Positions 1 through 5,137 of a stretch of DNA of 5,755 nucleotides are shown one piece after another. Each line of letters begins with the position of its first letter. The stretch's first letter is position 1. The stretch lies in the NCBI GenBank assembly GCA_937873435.1, contig CALMWM010000603.1, positions 1-5,755 of the forward strand, written 5' to 3'. The DNA comes from an uncultured Gallionellaceae bacterium (GTDB lineage: Bacteria > Pseudomonadota > Gammaproteobacteria > Burkholderiales > Sulfuricellaceae). The notes below the pieces were generated by a model that did no database searches, had not been told where the DNA came from, and worked only from the letters and a program-made list of their open reading frames with translations. The position numbers and the translations under genes were made by a program.

Positions 1-124
1 GGGTTTCAGCTTTTTCGACGGCGGCTACGACTTTGACGCCGCTGACGTTTTCGCCCAGCAGTTCATTGAGGAACACCGAGCCGACACGCCCCAGACCAAC
101 GATTGCGATATTGTGTTTCTTCAC
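1..124 (-). CDS. Partial Rossmann-fold NAD(P)-binding protein, N-terminal 41 residues
   Basis: The gene starts with GTG at 124 and runs off the left edge of the window. The visible N-terminus begins VKKHNIAIVGLGRVGSVFL and continues to about VVAAVEKAET. A beta strand (NIAIV) followed by GLGRVG at residues 10-15 is the classic GxGxxG dinucleotide-binding turn, and a second hydrophobic strand (VKVVAAVE) follows at the expected distance. This supports an NAD(P)-dependent oxidoreductase or a regulatory nucleotide-binding domain, but the catalytic part is missing, so no substrate can be named. The start is well fixed: an in-frame TAA lies only two codons upstream (131-133), the two codons between are not starts, and AAGGAG precedes the GTG by about 9 nt. 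It is the last visible gene of the nif operon, so a role linked to nitrogen fixation is inferred from position only. Confidence 0.75.
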   Translation of the reverse strand, partial: MKKHNIAIVGLGRVGSVFLNELLGENVSGVKVVAAVEKAET

Positions 125-130
125 GACGAT

Positions 131-220
131 TTACTCCTTGTGGTAGTACTGGTTGAAAATCCAATAGCACCGCGCGCCGCAGCCCTCCACGCTCCAGCAG
201 TGCAGGTTGTTCGTTCTCAC
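131..220 (-). CDS. Doubtful 29-codon ORF between the 57-aa gene and the Rossmann gene
   Basis: A GTG at 220 opens a 29-codon frame ending in TAA at 131. The peptide contains HCWSVEGCGARCYWIF, so it has three cysteines and is rich in aromatic residues, with a QYYHKE tail. Its last codons carry the AAGGAG that serves as ribosome binding site for the downstream Rossmann gene, and it is in the same frame as that gene with only TAA ATC GTC between them. Against it: no convincing Shine-Dalgarno precedes its GTG, there is no ATG, and open stretches of this length (about 44 codons from the previous stop) occur by chance in GC-rich DNA. I recognise no family. It could be a leader peptide, a decayed N-terminal part of the next gene, or noise. 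Confidence 0.2.
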   Translation of the reverse strand: MRTNNLHCWSVEGCGARCYWIFNQYYHKE

Positions 221-237
221 CCCAAACCGGGGCTGGT

Positions 238-411
238 TCAGCGTTTGAGCAACTTGTCCAGTTCAGCTTTATCCGGCTCCGGCTGTTTCATCAGTTCGAA
301 GACCAGTTGTACCAGCTTGATGTGATCCTTGGGGTCGCGTGCAAACTTCAGCGCGTGCAGCGACACGTCCTCGGCACTGTCGAAATTGATGTAACCGACG
401 TTTTCGTCCAT
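238..411 (-). CDS. Small 57-aa protein of unknown function, nif-operon associated
   Basis: The ORF encodes 57 residues, starting MDENVGYINFDSAEDVSLHA and ending in DKAELDKLLKR. It has no cysteines, signal peptide or membrane segment. It is acidic at the N-terminus, and residues about 13-41 and 46-57 look helical (heptad-like leucines and alternating charges), which suggests a small soluble helical protein. The ATG at 411 has a good ribosome binding site, GGGAG followed by TAAAAC. It lies on the same strand as fdxB upstream and the Rossmann gene downstream, so it is probably part of the nif operon, although a REP-like palindrome of about 50 nt separates it from fdxB. I do not recognise the family. 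Below 60 codons it is easily missed by gene callers. Good RBS, clean start and stop, and position support a real gene; function is unknown. Confidence 0.7.
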   Translation of the reverse strand: MDENVGYINFDSAEDVSLHALKFARDPKDHIKLVQLVFELMKQPEPDKAELDKLLKR

Positions 412-460
412 GTTTTACTCCCTGATTAATAATTCATTCCGCAGTGAACCCATTGCCACC

Positions 461-512
461 AGCGACCTCCCGGTCGCAATTCAGTGGTTCGCGACCGTGA
501 GGTCGCTCCTAC
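461..512. repeat. REP-like paired palindrome (BIME-type) with GTAG head
   Basis: The 17-nt arms at 461-477 and 491-507 are inverted copies with a single mismatch, separated by a 13-nt loop. Each arm is itself a small palindrome: GCGACC and GGTCGC around a 4-nt loop. Read on the minus strand, the right-hand unit begins GTAGGAGCGACC, with GTAG at 512-509. This is the head-plus-hairpin layout of REP sequences mobilised by RAYT (TnpA-REP) transposases in many Pseudomonas, Xanthomonas and related genomes (family knowledge). The left-hand unit keeps the hairpin but its flank (GCTGGTGGC) has lost the GTAG. The element lies between the end of fdxB and the 57-aa gene. As RNA it would fold strongly and could stabilise or attenuate the upstream message; no T-run follows, so it is not a standard intrinsic terminator. 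Confidence 0.75.
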
Positions 513-522
513 AATTTTTGCC

Positions 523-828
523 TTAAACCGGCATCGGTGCGTGGGTGTAGCGCTTCTTCGGGCAAATCTTGGCGCAGGCTTCGCAGCCGGTGCAATTGCC
601 GAGCGCGGAGACGGTCATCACCTTCTTTTCGTACTCTTCATCGTCATCCTCGTCGGGATCCACCATGATCAGTTCGCCCTCTTCGTCCACGCCCATCAGT
701 TGTAGCACGTCCCGGCCGCATACCTTGAAACAACGCCCGCAGCCGATGCACTTCTCGGCGTTGATGCTCTTGACGAACTGCGGCACCCATTCCACGCCGC
801 TGGGTAAGGTTACGGAAAATACCGACAT
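523..828 (-). CDS. fdxB: Nif-specific ferredoxin III, 2[4Fe-4S]
   Basis: This 101-residue protein carries two complete 4Fe-4S motifs. The first is CIGCGRCFKVC with cysteines 27, 30, 33 and 37; the second is CTGCEACAKICP with cysteines 79, 82, 85 and 89. Between them lies a strongly acidic stretch (residues about 58-66, DPDEDDDEE) followed by KKVM, as in the nif-associated ferredoxin III (FdxB) family. The N-terminal GVEWVPQFV segment before the first motif also fits. The family is a low-potential electron carrier encoded beside nifENX; it is thought to supply electrons to cofactor assembly or nitrogenase, but its exact partner is not settled. The start at 828 is preceded by AGGAGAG about 4 nt upstream. 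The gene follows DUF683 after 25 nt on the same strand, so it is cotranscribed. All eight ligands are present. Confidence 0.95.
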   Translation of the reverse strand: MSVFSVTLPSGVEWVPQFVKSINAEKCIGCGRCFKVCGRDVLQLMGVDEEGELIMVDPDEDDDEEYEKKVMTVSALGNCTGCEACAKICPKKRYTHAPMPV

Positions 829-853
829 GTTTCTCTCCTGAATTAAATGAAAA

Positions 854-1042
854 TCAATTTTCTGCCAACTGCTTGCGAGCCAGCGTCAGCGACTTGTATG
901 CCTCGTGGGTGCGCGCCGCCAGTTCGGGAATCTTTTCCCAGCCGAGCGGCAGCTCTTCGGACAAGTCGTGCAAGTCCATCTTGAGTTGGGTCGCCTGGGC
1001 ATTGAGTTTTTTGACCAGCGCCTTGAGCTCTTCCTTATCCAT
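854..1042 (-). CDS. DUF683 / CCE_0567-family small nif protein
   Basis: The product is a 62-residue, cysteine-free and largely helical protein. It opens MDKEELKALVKKLNAQATQL and holds the central signature MDLHDLSEELPLGW (residues 22-35), followed by a second helix rich in Ala and Leu up to KQLAEN. Length and motif match the DUF683 family, whose cyanobacterial member CCE_0567 was studied structurally as a small helical protein. Its molecular role in nitrogen fixation is not established. Its ATG overlaps the end of the DUF269 gene by 8 nt (shared ATGGATAA), and a GAGG about 9 nt upstream within that gene can serve as ribosome binding site, so translation is probably coupled. The conserved order nifX-DUF269-DUF683-fdxB is typical of proteobacterial nif clusters and is the strongest support for a nif function. 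Confidence 0.92.
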   Translation of the reverse strand: MDKEELKALVKKLNAQATQLKMDLHDLSEELPLGWEKIPELAARTHEAYKSLTLARKQLAEN

Positions 1043-1511
1043 AATTCGCCACCTCGGGAAACTGGCGAATCATCGCCACGCCGGCTTCCACCAGCTTGTC
1101 GCCTTCCTCGGCGAGCTTGTCGAAAGTCAGGAAACCGAAGCGGTGCACATCGCGCAACTGCTTGTTGATCACCACCAGGCGACCGGCCAGCAACACCATC
1201 TTGCCGAAGCCCTCGTGGCTCATTTTCATCATCGGCGATACCATCACCCCGGTCTGGCGCTCGATCGCCAGACCCACCGCGTTGTAGAACAACTCCACGC
1301 GCCACAGGGTTTCCGGGTCGGGATCGGCGATGATGGGTATCTCCTTGCGTTTTTCCTTGTCGACCACGTAGGGTTCGAGCAATTCGGCGTCCGATTTGCC
1401 TTCCCAGGTGCCGTATGAATCTTGGGCGCGCCACTGTTTCACCAGTTCGGAGATGAATACCGAGGTCGGCAGCACCGCTTCCGTTTTATTCAATACTGCG
1501 GTTTCAGACAT
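1035..1511 (-). CDS. NifX-associated nitrogen fixation protein (DUF269)
   Basis: This 158-residue soluble protein matches the NifX-associated family along its length. Recognisable blocks are FISELVKQWRAQDSYGTWEG (residues 19-38), KEIPIIADPDPETLWRVELFYNAV (57-79), IERQTG (83-88), and the C-terminal EGFGKMVLLAGRLVV and LRDVHRFGF (100-127). No cysteines are present, so it is unlikely to bind a cluster by itself through thiolates. The family is nearly always encoded next to nifX. A role in handling cofactor intermediates alongside NifX/NifEN is inferred from context, and no reaction is established. The ATG at 1511 lies inside the last codons of nifX (8-nt overlap, ATGTCTGA) with GAGG about 9 nt upstream; its own end overlaps DUF683 by 8 nt. 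The overlaps point to one coupled translational block. Confidence 0.95.
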   Translation of the reverse strand: MSETAVLNKTEAVLPTSVFISELVKQWRAQDSYGTWEGKSDAELLEPYVVDKEKRKEIPIIADPDPETLWRVELFYNAVGLAIERQTGVMVSPMMKMSHEGFGKMVLLAGRLVVINKQLRDVHRFGFLTFDKLAEEGDKLVEAGVAMIRQFPEVANYG

Positions 1512-1971
1512 GGCTGGTTTCCTCTTCGTTGTCGTCGAAATTCACGCTGCGTTCCTGGCCCTTGGCCAGGGCCTTGCGCAGCCACGGCGGCGGGGTGCCT
1601 TGCAGGACTTTTTGCAGTCGTTCGAGCAGTTCCGCAATCGGTTCGGGCTGCACCACCTTGATCGGGTGCACCTTGGCGTTGACCACCTTGGCCGCCGCCG
1701 AACCGCCGATAGCGGCGACGTAGACGATGGCGCAATCGCGGATCGCGTCGATCTTCGGCAGCAGCTTGTCTTCCGAGCCGTCTTCCTTGAGGTCGCCGTC
1801 GAACTGGATGGCTTCGACAAAGCAGTGGCTGTCGGCCGAGATCTGGTAAATGGCGAGGTTTTTCGCCCAACCGAAATGGGCATCGACATGCAGCATGTCT
1901 TCAGTGGCAAATGCGACTTTCATGGACGGTTCTCCTAATGAACTTTCAGTGACGAGTTTCAGGCGACGCAT
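1504..1971 (-). CDS. nifX: Nitrogenase cofactor carrier/biosynthesis protein NifX
   Basis: NifX is a small protein of the NifX/NafY/VnfX (dinitrogenase iron-molybdenum cofactor-binding) superfamily that binds NifB-co or the VK-cluster and exchanges it with NifEN. The 155-residue product has the typical core: MKVAFATED (17-25), VDAHFGWAKNLAIYQI (29-44), a KLLPKIDAIRDCAIVYVAAIGG stretch (69-90) and the AAKVVNAKVHPIKV segment (93-106). A charged tail ends in EEETSHV. The start is taken at 1971, preceded by GGGAG about 7 nt upstream, because family members carry an N-terminal extension before the KVAFA strand. A second in-frame ATG at 1923 has an even better AGGAG 8 nt upstream, so a 139-residue form is possible. 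The 1971 start overlaps nifN by 26 nt; the 3' end overlaps the DUF269 gene by 8 nt. Confidence 0.95.
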   Translation of the reverse strand: MRRLKLVTESSLGEPSMKVAFATEDMLHVDAHFGWAKNLAIYQISADSHCFVEAIQFDGDLKEDGSEDKLLPKIDAIRDCAIVYVAAIGGSAAAKVVNAKVHPIKVVQPEPIAELLERLQKVLQGTPPPWLRKALAKGQERSVNFDDNEEETSHV

Positions 1972-3298
1972 GGTTTTCTCCCGGTAATCTCCATTCGCCC
2001 GGATGAGCGTGAGGCAAATGCTCGATGAAGATGTTGCCGATCTCGAAAATCAAGCCGCGCGTGCCGCGATAGCCGACGCTCAACTTGTGCGCGGCGCCGA
2101 GCCGGTCGAACAGCGGCAGGCCGTAGCGAAAAAACGGCATGTCCAACCGCTCTGCCGCTTGGCGGCCCTGGCTATGGGTAATCAACAAGTCGCAACCGAG
2201 CGCGCGGTTTTCCAGGTCTTCCAGATCGCCGATTACCACCTCATCGGCGGGGAAGCGTTCCAACAGCACGGACGAGGTGGTGGTGACGGCGGCTTCGATC
2301 TCGCAGCCCATCTCAGTCAGCCAGCTGCCCAGTTGCCACATCAGATCCGGCTCGGCGCCGAGCGCCACTTTCTTGCCGCCGAAATAGAAATGGCCGTCGA
2401 GCATCGCGTCCACCAACTGGCTGCGCTGGCGCCGGTATTTGGCCGGCACTTCGGTCAGGCTCACTTCGGCGAGAAAGGACAGGAATTCGTCGTTCGCTTC
2501 CAGCCCGGTAAGCCTGTCGAACAAGCGGTAAGGCACGCCGGTCTTGGCCTGCAAGGCTTCCGCCGCCCAGCGCATTTGCTCGCCGATGGCGATGGTGATT
2601 GCCGAACCGCCCATGTTGCGAATCTCCGCCGCCTTGGCGCCGCCGATGGTGGTAGGCAGGAAAGATTCCGGGATATGGCCGTCGAGCGAACCGGACAAAT
2701 CCGGCGCGATAATCGGGTACAGCCCGAAGGATTCGATGATTTCGCGGATTTCCTCGATGTCCGCTGCCGTCATGTGGCAGCCCGGCAGCACATTGACCTG
2801 CCAGGCAGTGCGCGGCTTGGGTTCGCACATCGCCTCGACGATGCGCGTCACCGCCTTGCCCCAGCCGTCCTGGAACGCGCCGCTATAATCCGGCGTCGGC
2901 ACATGTACCAGCGCCACTTCGTCCAGTTCCGGGTGACGGCTGCGAATCAGACGGATATAACCGTCCACGTCGTCGCCCTTGGTTTCAGTTAAACCGGTGG
3001 AACAGATGCCGATCACGTCCGGCTTGGCGCGGTTATAGATATTCAGGATGGCTTGTTCCAGGTTATCCAGCCCGCCGAGGATGGTGGTCACCTCGTTCAT
3101 CGCCGTGGTCTGCATCGGGATGGCCTCGCGGAAATGGCGCACAAACAGCACCAGCCCGAACGCGGTACAGCCTTGCGAACCGTGCAGCAGCGGCAGGCTT
3201 TTGTCGATACCGAGAAAGGCCAGCGATGCGCCGATGGGCTGGCTCATCTTGAGCGGATTGACCGCGCAGGATTTCTTCGGATGAATGATGACGGCCAT
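1946..3298 (-). CDS. nifN: Nitrogenase FeMo-cofactor scaffold subunit NifN
   Basis: NifN is the beta-like subunit of the NifEN tetramer, the scaffold on which NifB-co is converted to the FeMo-cofactor precursor before transfer to NifDK. The product is 450 residues, normal for the family. The N-terminus has CAVNPLKMSQPIGASLAFLG (11-30), then PLLHGSQGCTAFG with Cys44, the position that in Azotobacter NifN completes the [4Fe-4S] cluster held with three NifE cysteines. LFVRHFREAIPMQTTAMNEV (51-70) and DVIGICSTGLTETKGDD (94-110) are family blocks, and the C-terminal SVGYRGTRGLIFEIGNIF is also typical. The start at 3298 has AAGGAA about 7 nt upstream. It lies downstream of nifE after a 155-nt gap filled with an inverted repeat, unlike the tight or overlapping junctions further on. 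No frame damage is seen. Confidence 0.98.
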   Translation of the reverse strand: MAVIIHPKKSCAVNPLKMSQPIGASLAFLGIDKSLPLLHGSQGCTAFGLVLFVRHFREAIPMQTTAMNEVTTILGGLDNLEQAILNIYNRAKPDVIGICSTGLTETKGDDVDGYIRLIRSRHPELDEVALVHVPTPDYSGAFQDGWGKAVTRIVEAMCEPKPRTAWQVNVLPGCHMTAADIEEIREIIESFGLYPIIAPDLSGSLDGHIPESFLPTTIGGAKAAEIRNMGGSAITIAIGEQMRWAAEALQAKTGVPYRLFDRLTGLEANDEFLSFLAEVSLTEVPAKYRRQRSQLVDAMLDGHFYFGGKKVALGAEPDLMWQLGSWLTEMGCEIEAAVTTTSSVLLERFPADEVVIGDLEDLENRALGCDLLITHSQGRQAAERLDMPFFRYGLPLFDRLGAAHKLSVGYRGTRGLIFEIGNIFIEHLPHAHPGEWRLPGENHASPETRH

Positions 3299-3337
3299 GA
3301 AAATTCCTTAATAAGTTTTAAGTGTTTAAGTAAAAGC

Positions 3338-3455
3338 AGTTTTTAGTTTTGAGTGTTTAGTGTTTAGTTGTGGAATGCGCTTCGCGCATAACCCAACACC
3401 GACGCGCTTTGCGCGGCGACATCAACTAAACACTCAACACTAAAAACTCAACACT
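3338..3455. repeat. Composite inverted repeat with two internal hairpins between nifE and nifN
   Basis: The outer arms at 3338-3370 and 3423-3455 are 33 nt each and are inverted copies with only 4 mismatches. Each is built from AT-rich copies of a 7-8 nt unit of the form AGTGTT(T/G)AG. The 52-nt interior holds two GC-rich perfect hairpins: ATGCGC-TTC-GCGCAT at 3375-3389 and CGCGC-TTT-GCGCG at 3403-3415. The predicted fold is a long stem capped by two hairpins, a three-way junction. The left neighbour 3320-3330 (AAGTGTTTAAG) looks like a further degenerate unit. The nifE stop codon (3454-3456) lies in the outer arm, so the nifE message ends directly in this structure. It may be a small non-autonomous repeat element, an mRNA processing or stabilising site, or a partial terminator that lowers nifN relative to nifE. 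No T-tract follows the stem on the minus strand. Confidence 0.8.
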
Positions 3456-4845
3456 AATCATTGCTGCCCTCCCAAGGGGCAGCCTTGCGCACCTGCGCCC
3501 AAATCGGGTTGTAGATTGCCCGGTCGATTTCCTGCACCAGGTTTAGCAATCCTTCGTAACCGGCGTAGGCCACGTGGCGCTCCTGGTTGATGTCGAGCCA
3601 GGGCGTCTTGGCCTTCAGCGCGACGAATTGCGAGCGTCCGCCGGAGAGCATGATGTCGGCCTGCGAATCCTTGAGTATCCGGTACATCTCGCGCGGCGGC
3701 ATTTCGTCGAACATGTGGGCATCGGTGCCCATGATCTCGACCACCCGCTCGCGGTCTTCCGCGGTTGATTTACGCATCGAGGTGCCGGTAATCACCATGC
3801 CGACTTCCTGCAAGGCCGACACCACCGACCAGGATTTCACCCCGCCGGTAAACAGCAGCACGCGCTTGCCTTTGAGGCGTTCCTTGTAAGGTTGCAAACG
3901 TTGCCAGACGCGCGCCTCTTCGTCGGCGATCAACGCCTCGGTGCGCGCCAGCAGTTCTTCCGGCGCACCCTTTTGCACCAGCAGTTTGGCGATCTGGCGT
4001 AGCGCCTCGCTGGTGTCCGAGATGCCGTAGAACGACCCTTCGAAATAGGGAATCCCGTAGCGTTCTTCGAGCTTGCGCGCGACATTGATCATCGCTTTCG
4101 AACACACCATCATCGCCGCCTTGGCGCGGTGCGCGCAGGCGATGTCGTGGTAGCGCGCATCGCCGGAAATGTTGGCGAGGATGCGGATACCCAAGCGATC
4201 CAGCAGCGGCTTGGCTGCCCATAGATCGCCAGCAACGTTGAATTCAGCGATAATCGCGATGTCGTAAGGGGTGGTGGTTTCCGGTTCCTCGGTGCCGATC
4301 ACGTAATCCAGCAACGCCTCTCCGGCCAGCTTGGCGCCGAGATTCTTGCTGCCGGCAAAACCGGGCACGTTAATCGGGATAATCGGCTTGCCGAATTTTT
4401 CGCGCGCAGCTTTGCACACCGCTTCGATGTCGTCGCCGATCATCGCCGCGACGCAGGTCTGGTAGACGAAAATCGCTGGCGGATTGTGCTTTTCGATGAT
4501 CTCGCGGATGGCACGGAAGAGTTTCTTCTCGCCGCCGTAGATCACATCCAGTTCGTTCATGTCGGTGGTAAAGCCGGTGCGGTACAGCATCGGCCCGGAG
4601 GACAGCGCGTGACGGCTATCCCATGAATTCCCCTCGCAGGCAATCGGCCCATGCACCAGGTGCGCCACGTCGGTAATCGGCTGCAAGGAAATCTTCGCCC
4701 CGTCGAAAGCGCAACCGCCCGCCGCCGCGCCTGGGGTCAACGGCTTGGCGCAGCCCTTCTTGCGGTCCTTGGCATCCTTGGCCTGATTCTTCCCGCAGGC
4801 CGGTTCTTCCAGAACGCTTTCGATGCGATTTTTCAGTGCGCTCAT
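3454..4845 (-). CDS. nifE: Nitrogenase FeMo-cofactor scaffold subunit NifE
   Basis: NifE is the alpha-like subunit of NifEN, the FeMo-cofactor maturation scaffold. The product is 463 residues when started at 4845 (MSALKNRIESVLEEPACG). Conserved cluster-ligand cysteines are Cys45 (GGCAFDGA), Cys70 (HGPIACEGNSW) and Cys131 (VYQTCVAAMIGDD), with spacing close to Cys37/62/124 of Azotobacter NifE. Cys248 lies in MMVCSKAMINVARKLEERYG, the NifD-like region near the cofactor site. The C-terminal LLFTGGVKSWSV and GTSMRKSTAEDRE blocks are typical of NifE. The frame is open further upstream to an ATG at 4926, but that extension would be encoded by the sigma-54 promoter itself (4887-4901), and no start codon lies between promoter and 4845. 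The ribosome binding site is weak (GGGG about 9 nt upstream). It is the first gene of the operon. Confidence 0.97.
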   Translation of the reverse strand: MSALKNRIESVLEEPACGKNQAKDAKDRKKGCAKPLTPGAAAGGCAFDGAKISLQPITDVAHLVHGPIACEGNSWDSRHALSSGPMLYRTGFTTDMNELDVIYGGEKKLFRAIREIIEKHNPPAIFVYQTCVAAMIGDDIEAVCKAAREKFGKPIIPINVPGFAGSKNLGAKLAGEALLDYVIGTEEPETTTPYDIAIIAEFNVAGDLWAAKPLLDRLGIRILANISGDARYHDIACAHRAKAAMMVCSKAMINVARKLEERYGIPYFEGSFYGISDTSEALRQIAKLLVQKGAPEELLARTEALIADEEARVWQRLQPYKERLKGKRVLLFTGGVKSWSVVSALQEVGMVITGTSMRKSTAEDRERVVEIMGTDAHMFDEMPPREMYRILKDSQADIMLSGGRSQFVALKAKTPWLDINQERHVAYAGYEGLLNLVQEIDRAIYNPIWAQVRKAAPWEGSND

Positions 4846-4886
4846 TGCTGCAACCCCGACAAATGTTTCTCTTGCGGGTAACCATT

Positions 4887-4901
4887 GCAATTCGTGTGCC
4901 A
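4887..4901 (-). promoter_or_regulatory. Sigma-54 (-24/-12) promoter for nifE operon
   Basis: On the minus strand the sequence reads TGGCAC-ACGAA-TTGC, followed by A. This fits the sigma-54 (RpoN) consensus, with GG and GC separated by exactly 10 nt. Transcription would start near 4875, giving a leader of about 30 nt before the nifE ATG at 4845. Such promoters need an enhancer-binding activator, NifA in nif operons. I saw no comparable site in the other gaps between the minus-strand genes, so this is probably the main promoter of the whole operon. Confidence 0.92.
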
Positions 4902-4960
4902 CATCGCACCAAAATATGTTTATCATTATTATTCATAATGTTAAATATTATTGCAGGATT

Positions 4961-5001
4961 GATTGTCGGATTCGATCAAGCGGATTGTCGGTTTTGCGAC
5001 G
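4961..5001 (-). promoter_or_regulatory. Tandem degenerate NifA-type upstream activator sites
   Basis: The NifA binding consensus is TGT-N4-T-N5-ACA. At 4986-5001 the plus strand reads TGT-CGGT-T-TTGCG-ACG (6 of 7 defined positions), centred about 118 nt upstream of the expected start point. At 4964-4979 it reads TGT-CGGA-T-TCGAT-CAA (5 of 7). The two are embedded in a 12-nt direct repeat with one mismatch (4961-4972 and 4983-4994, GATTGTCGG followed by ATT or TTT), offset by 22 nt, about two helical turns. Distance and phasing suit an enhancer for the sigma-54 promoter, with an AT-rich, bendable stretch (4911-4953) between. No perfect TGT-N10-ACA occurs in the gap. Confidence 0.5.
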
Positions 5002-5066
5002 AAGCTCAAGTGGAAGAATTCCTGATTAAATAATGTCATCCACGGCATGTATGTTCCTGGTAAGCG

Positions 5067-5095
5067 ATGACGTCACGCCATTTCTGGCCTAATAT
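5067..5095 (+). promoter_or_regulatory. Candidate sigma-70 promoter for the DUF3617 gene
   Basis: ATGACG (5067-5072) and TAATAT (5090-5095) are separated by 17 nt, each matching 4 of 6 positions of the -35 and -10 consensus. A start point near 5102 would leave a leader of about 36 nt. The -35 overlaps a perfect 8-nt palindrome TGACGTCA (5068-5075), and TGACGT recurs at 5100-5105 just past the -10, so a regulator may bind there. The match is moderate and unproven. Confidence 0.35.
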
Positions 5096-5137
5096 TCCAT
5101 GACGTATTTCCGACATTTTCGACCCCAAGGAGCCATC

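Noticed and set aside
221..235. Small hairpin CCCC-GGTTT-GGGG (minus strand) after the 57-aa gene, as a terminator
   Set aside because: The stem is only 4 bp and no T-run follows, so it is too weak to call.
442..461. TGGCA-like sequence on the minus strand upstream of the 57-aa gene as a second sigma-54 promoter
   Set aside because: The GG to GC spacing is wrong (13 instead of 10) and the TTGC element is absent.
873..1938. Long plus-strand open frames opposite nifX, DUF269 and DUF683 (873-1418 and 1396-1938)
   Set aside because: These are antisense shadows of well-recognised genes, with no plausible protein features.
2003..2992. 329-codon open frame on the plus strand opposite nifN
   Set aside because: It is a shadow of the GC-rich nifN gene; its His/Arg/Ala-rich composition and the clear homology of the opposite strand argue against coding.
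4912..4930. Possible Fur box (about 13 of 19 matches to the classic consensus) in the AT-rich stretch upstream of the nifE promoter
   Set aside because: The region is so AT-rich that partial matches are expected, and the three-hexamer structure is not clear.
4836..5033. Plus-strand ORF crossing the divergent control region
   Set aside because: It starts inside antisense nifE, has no good ribosome binding site, covers the sigma-54 promoter and activator sites, and has no recognisable protein character.
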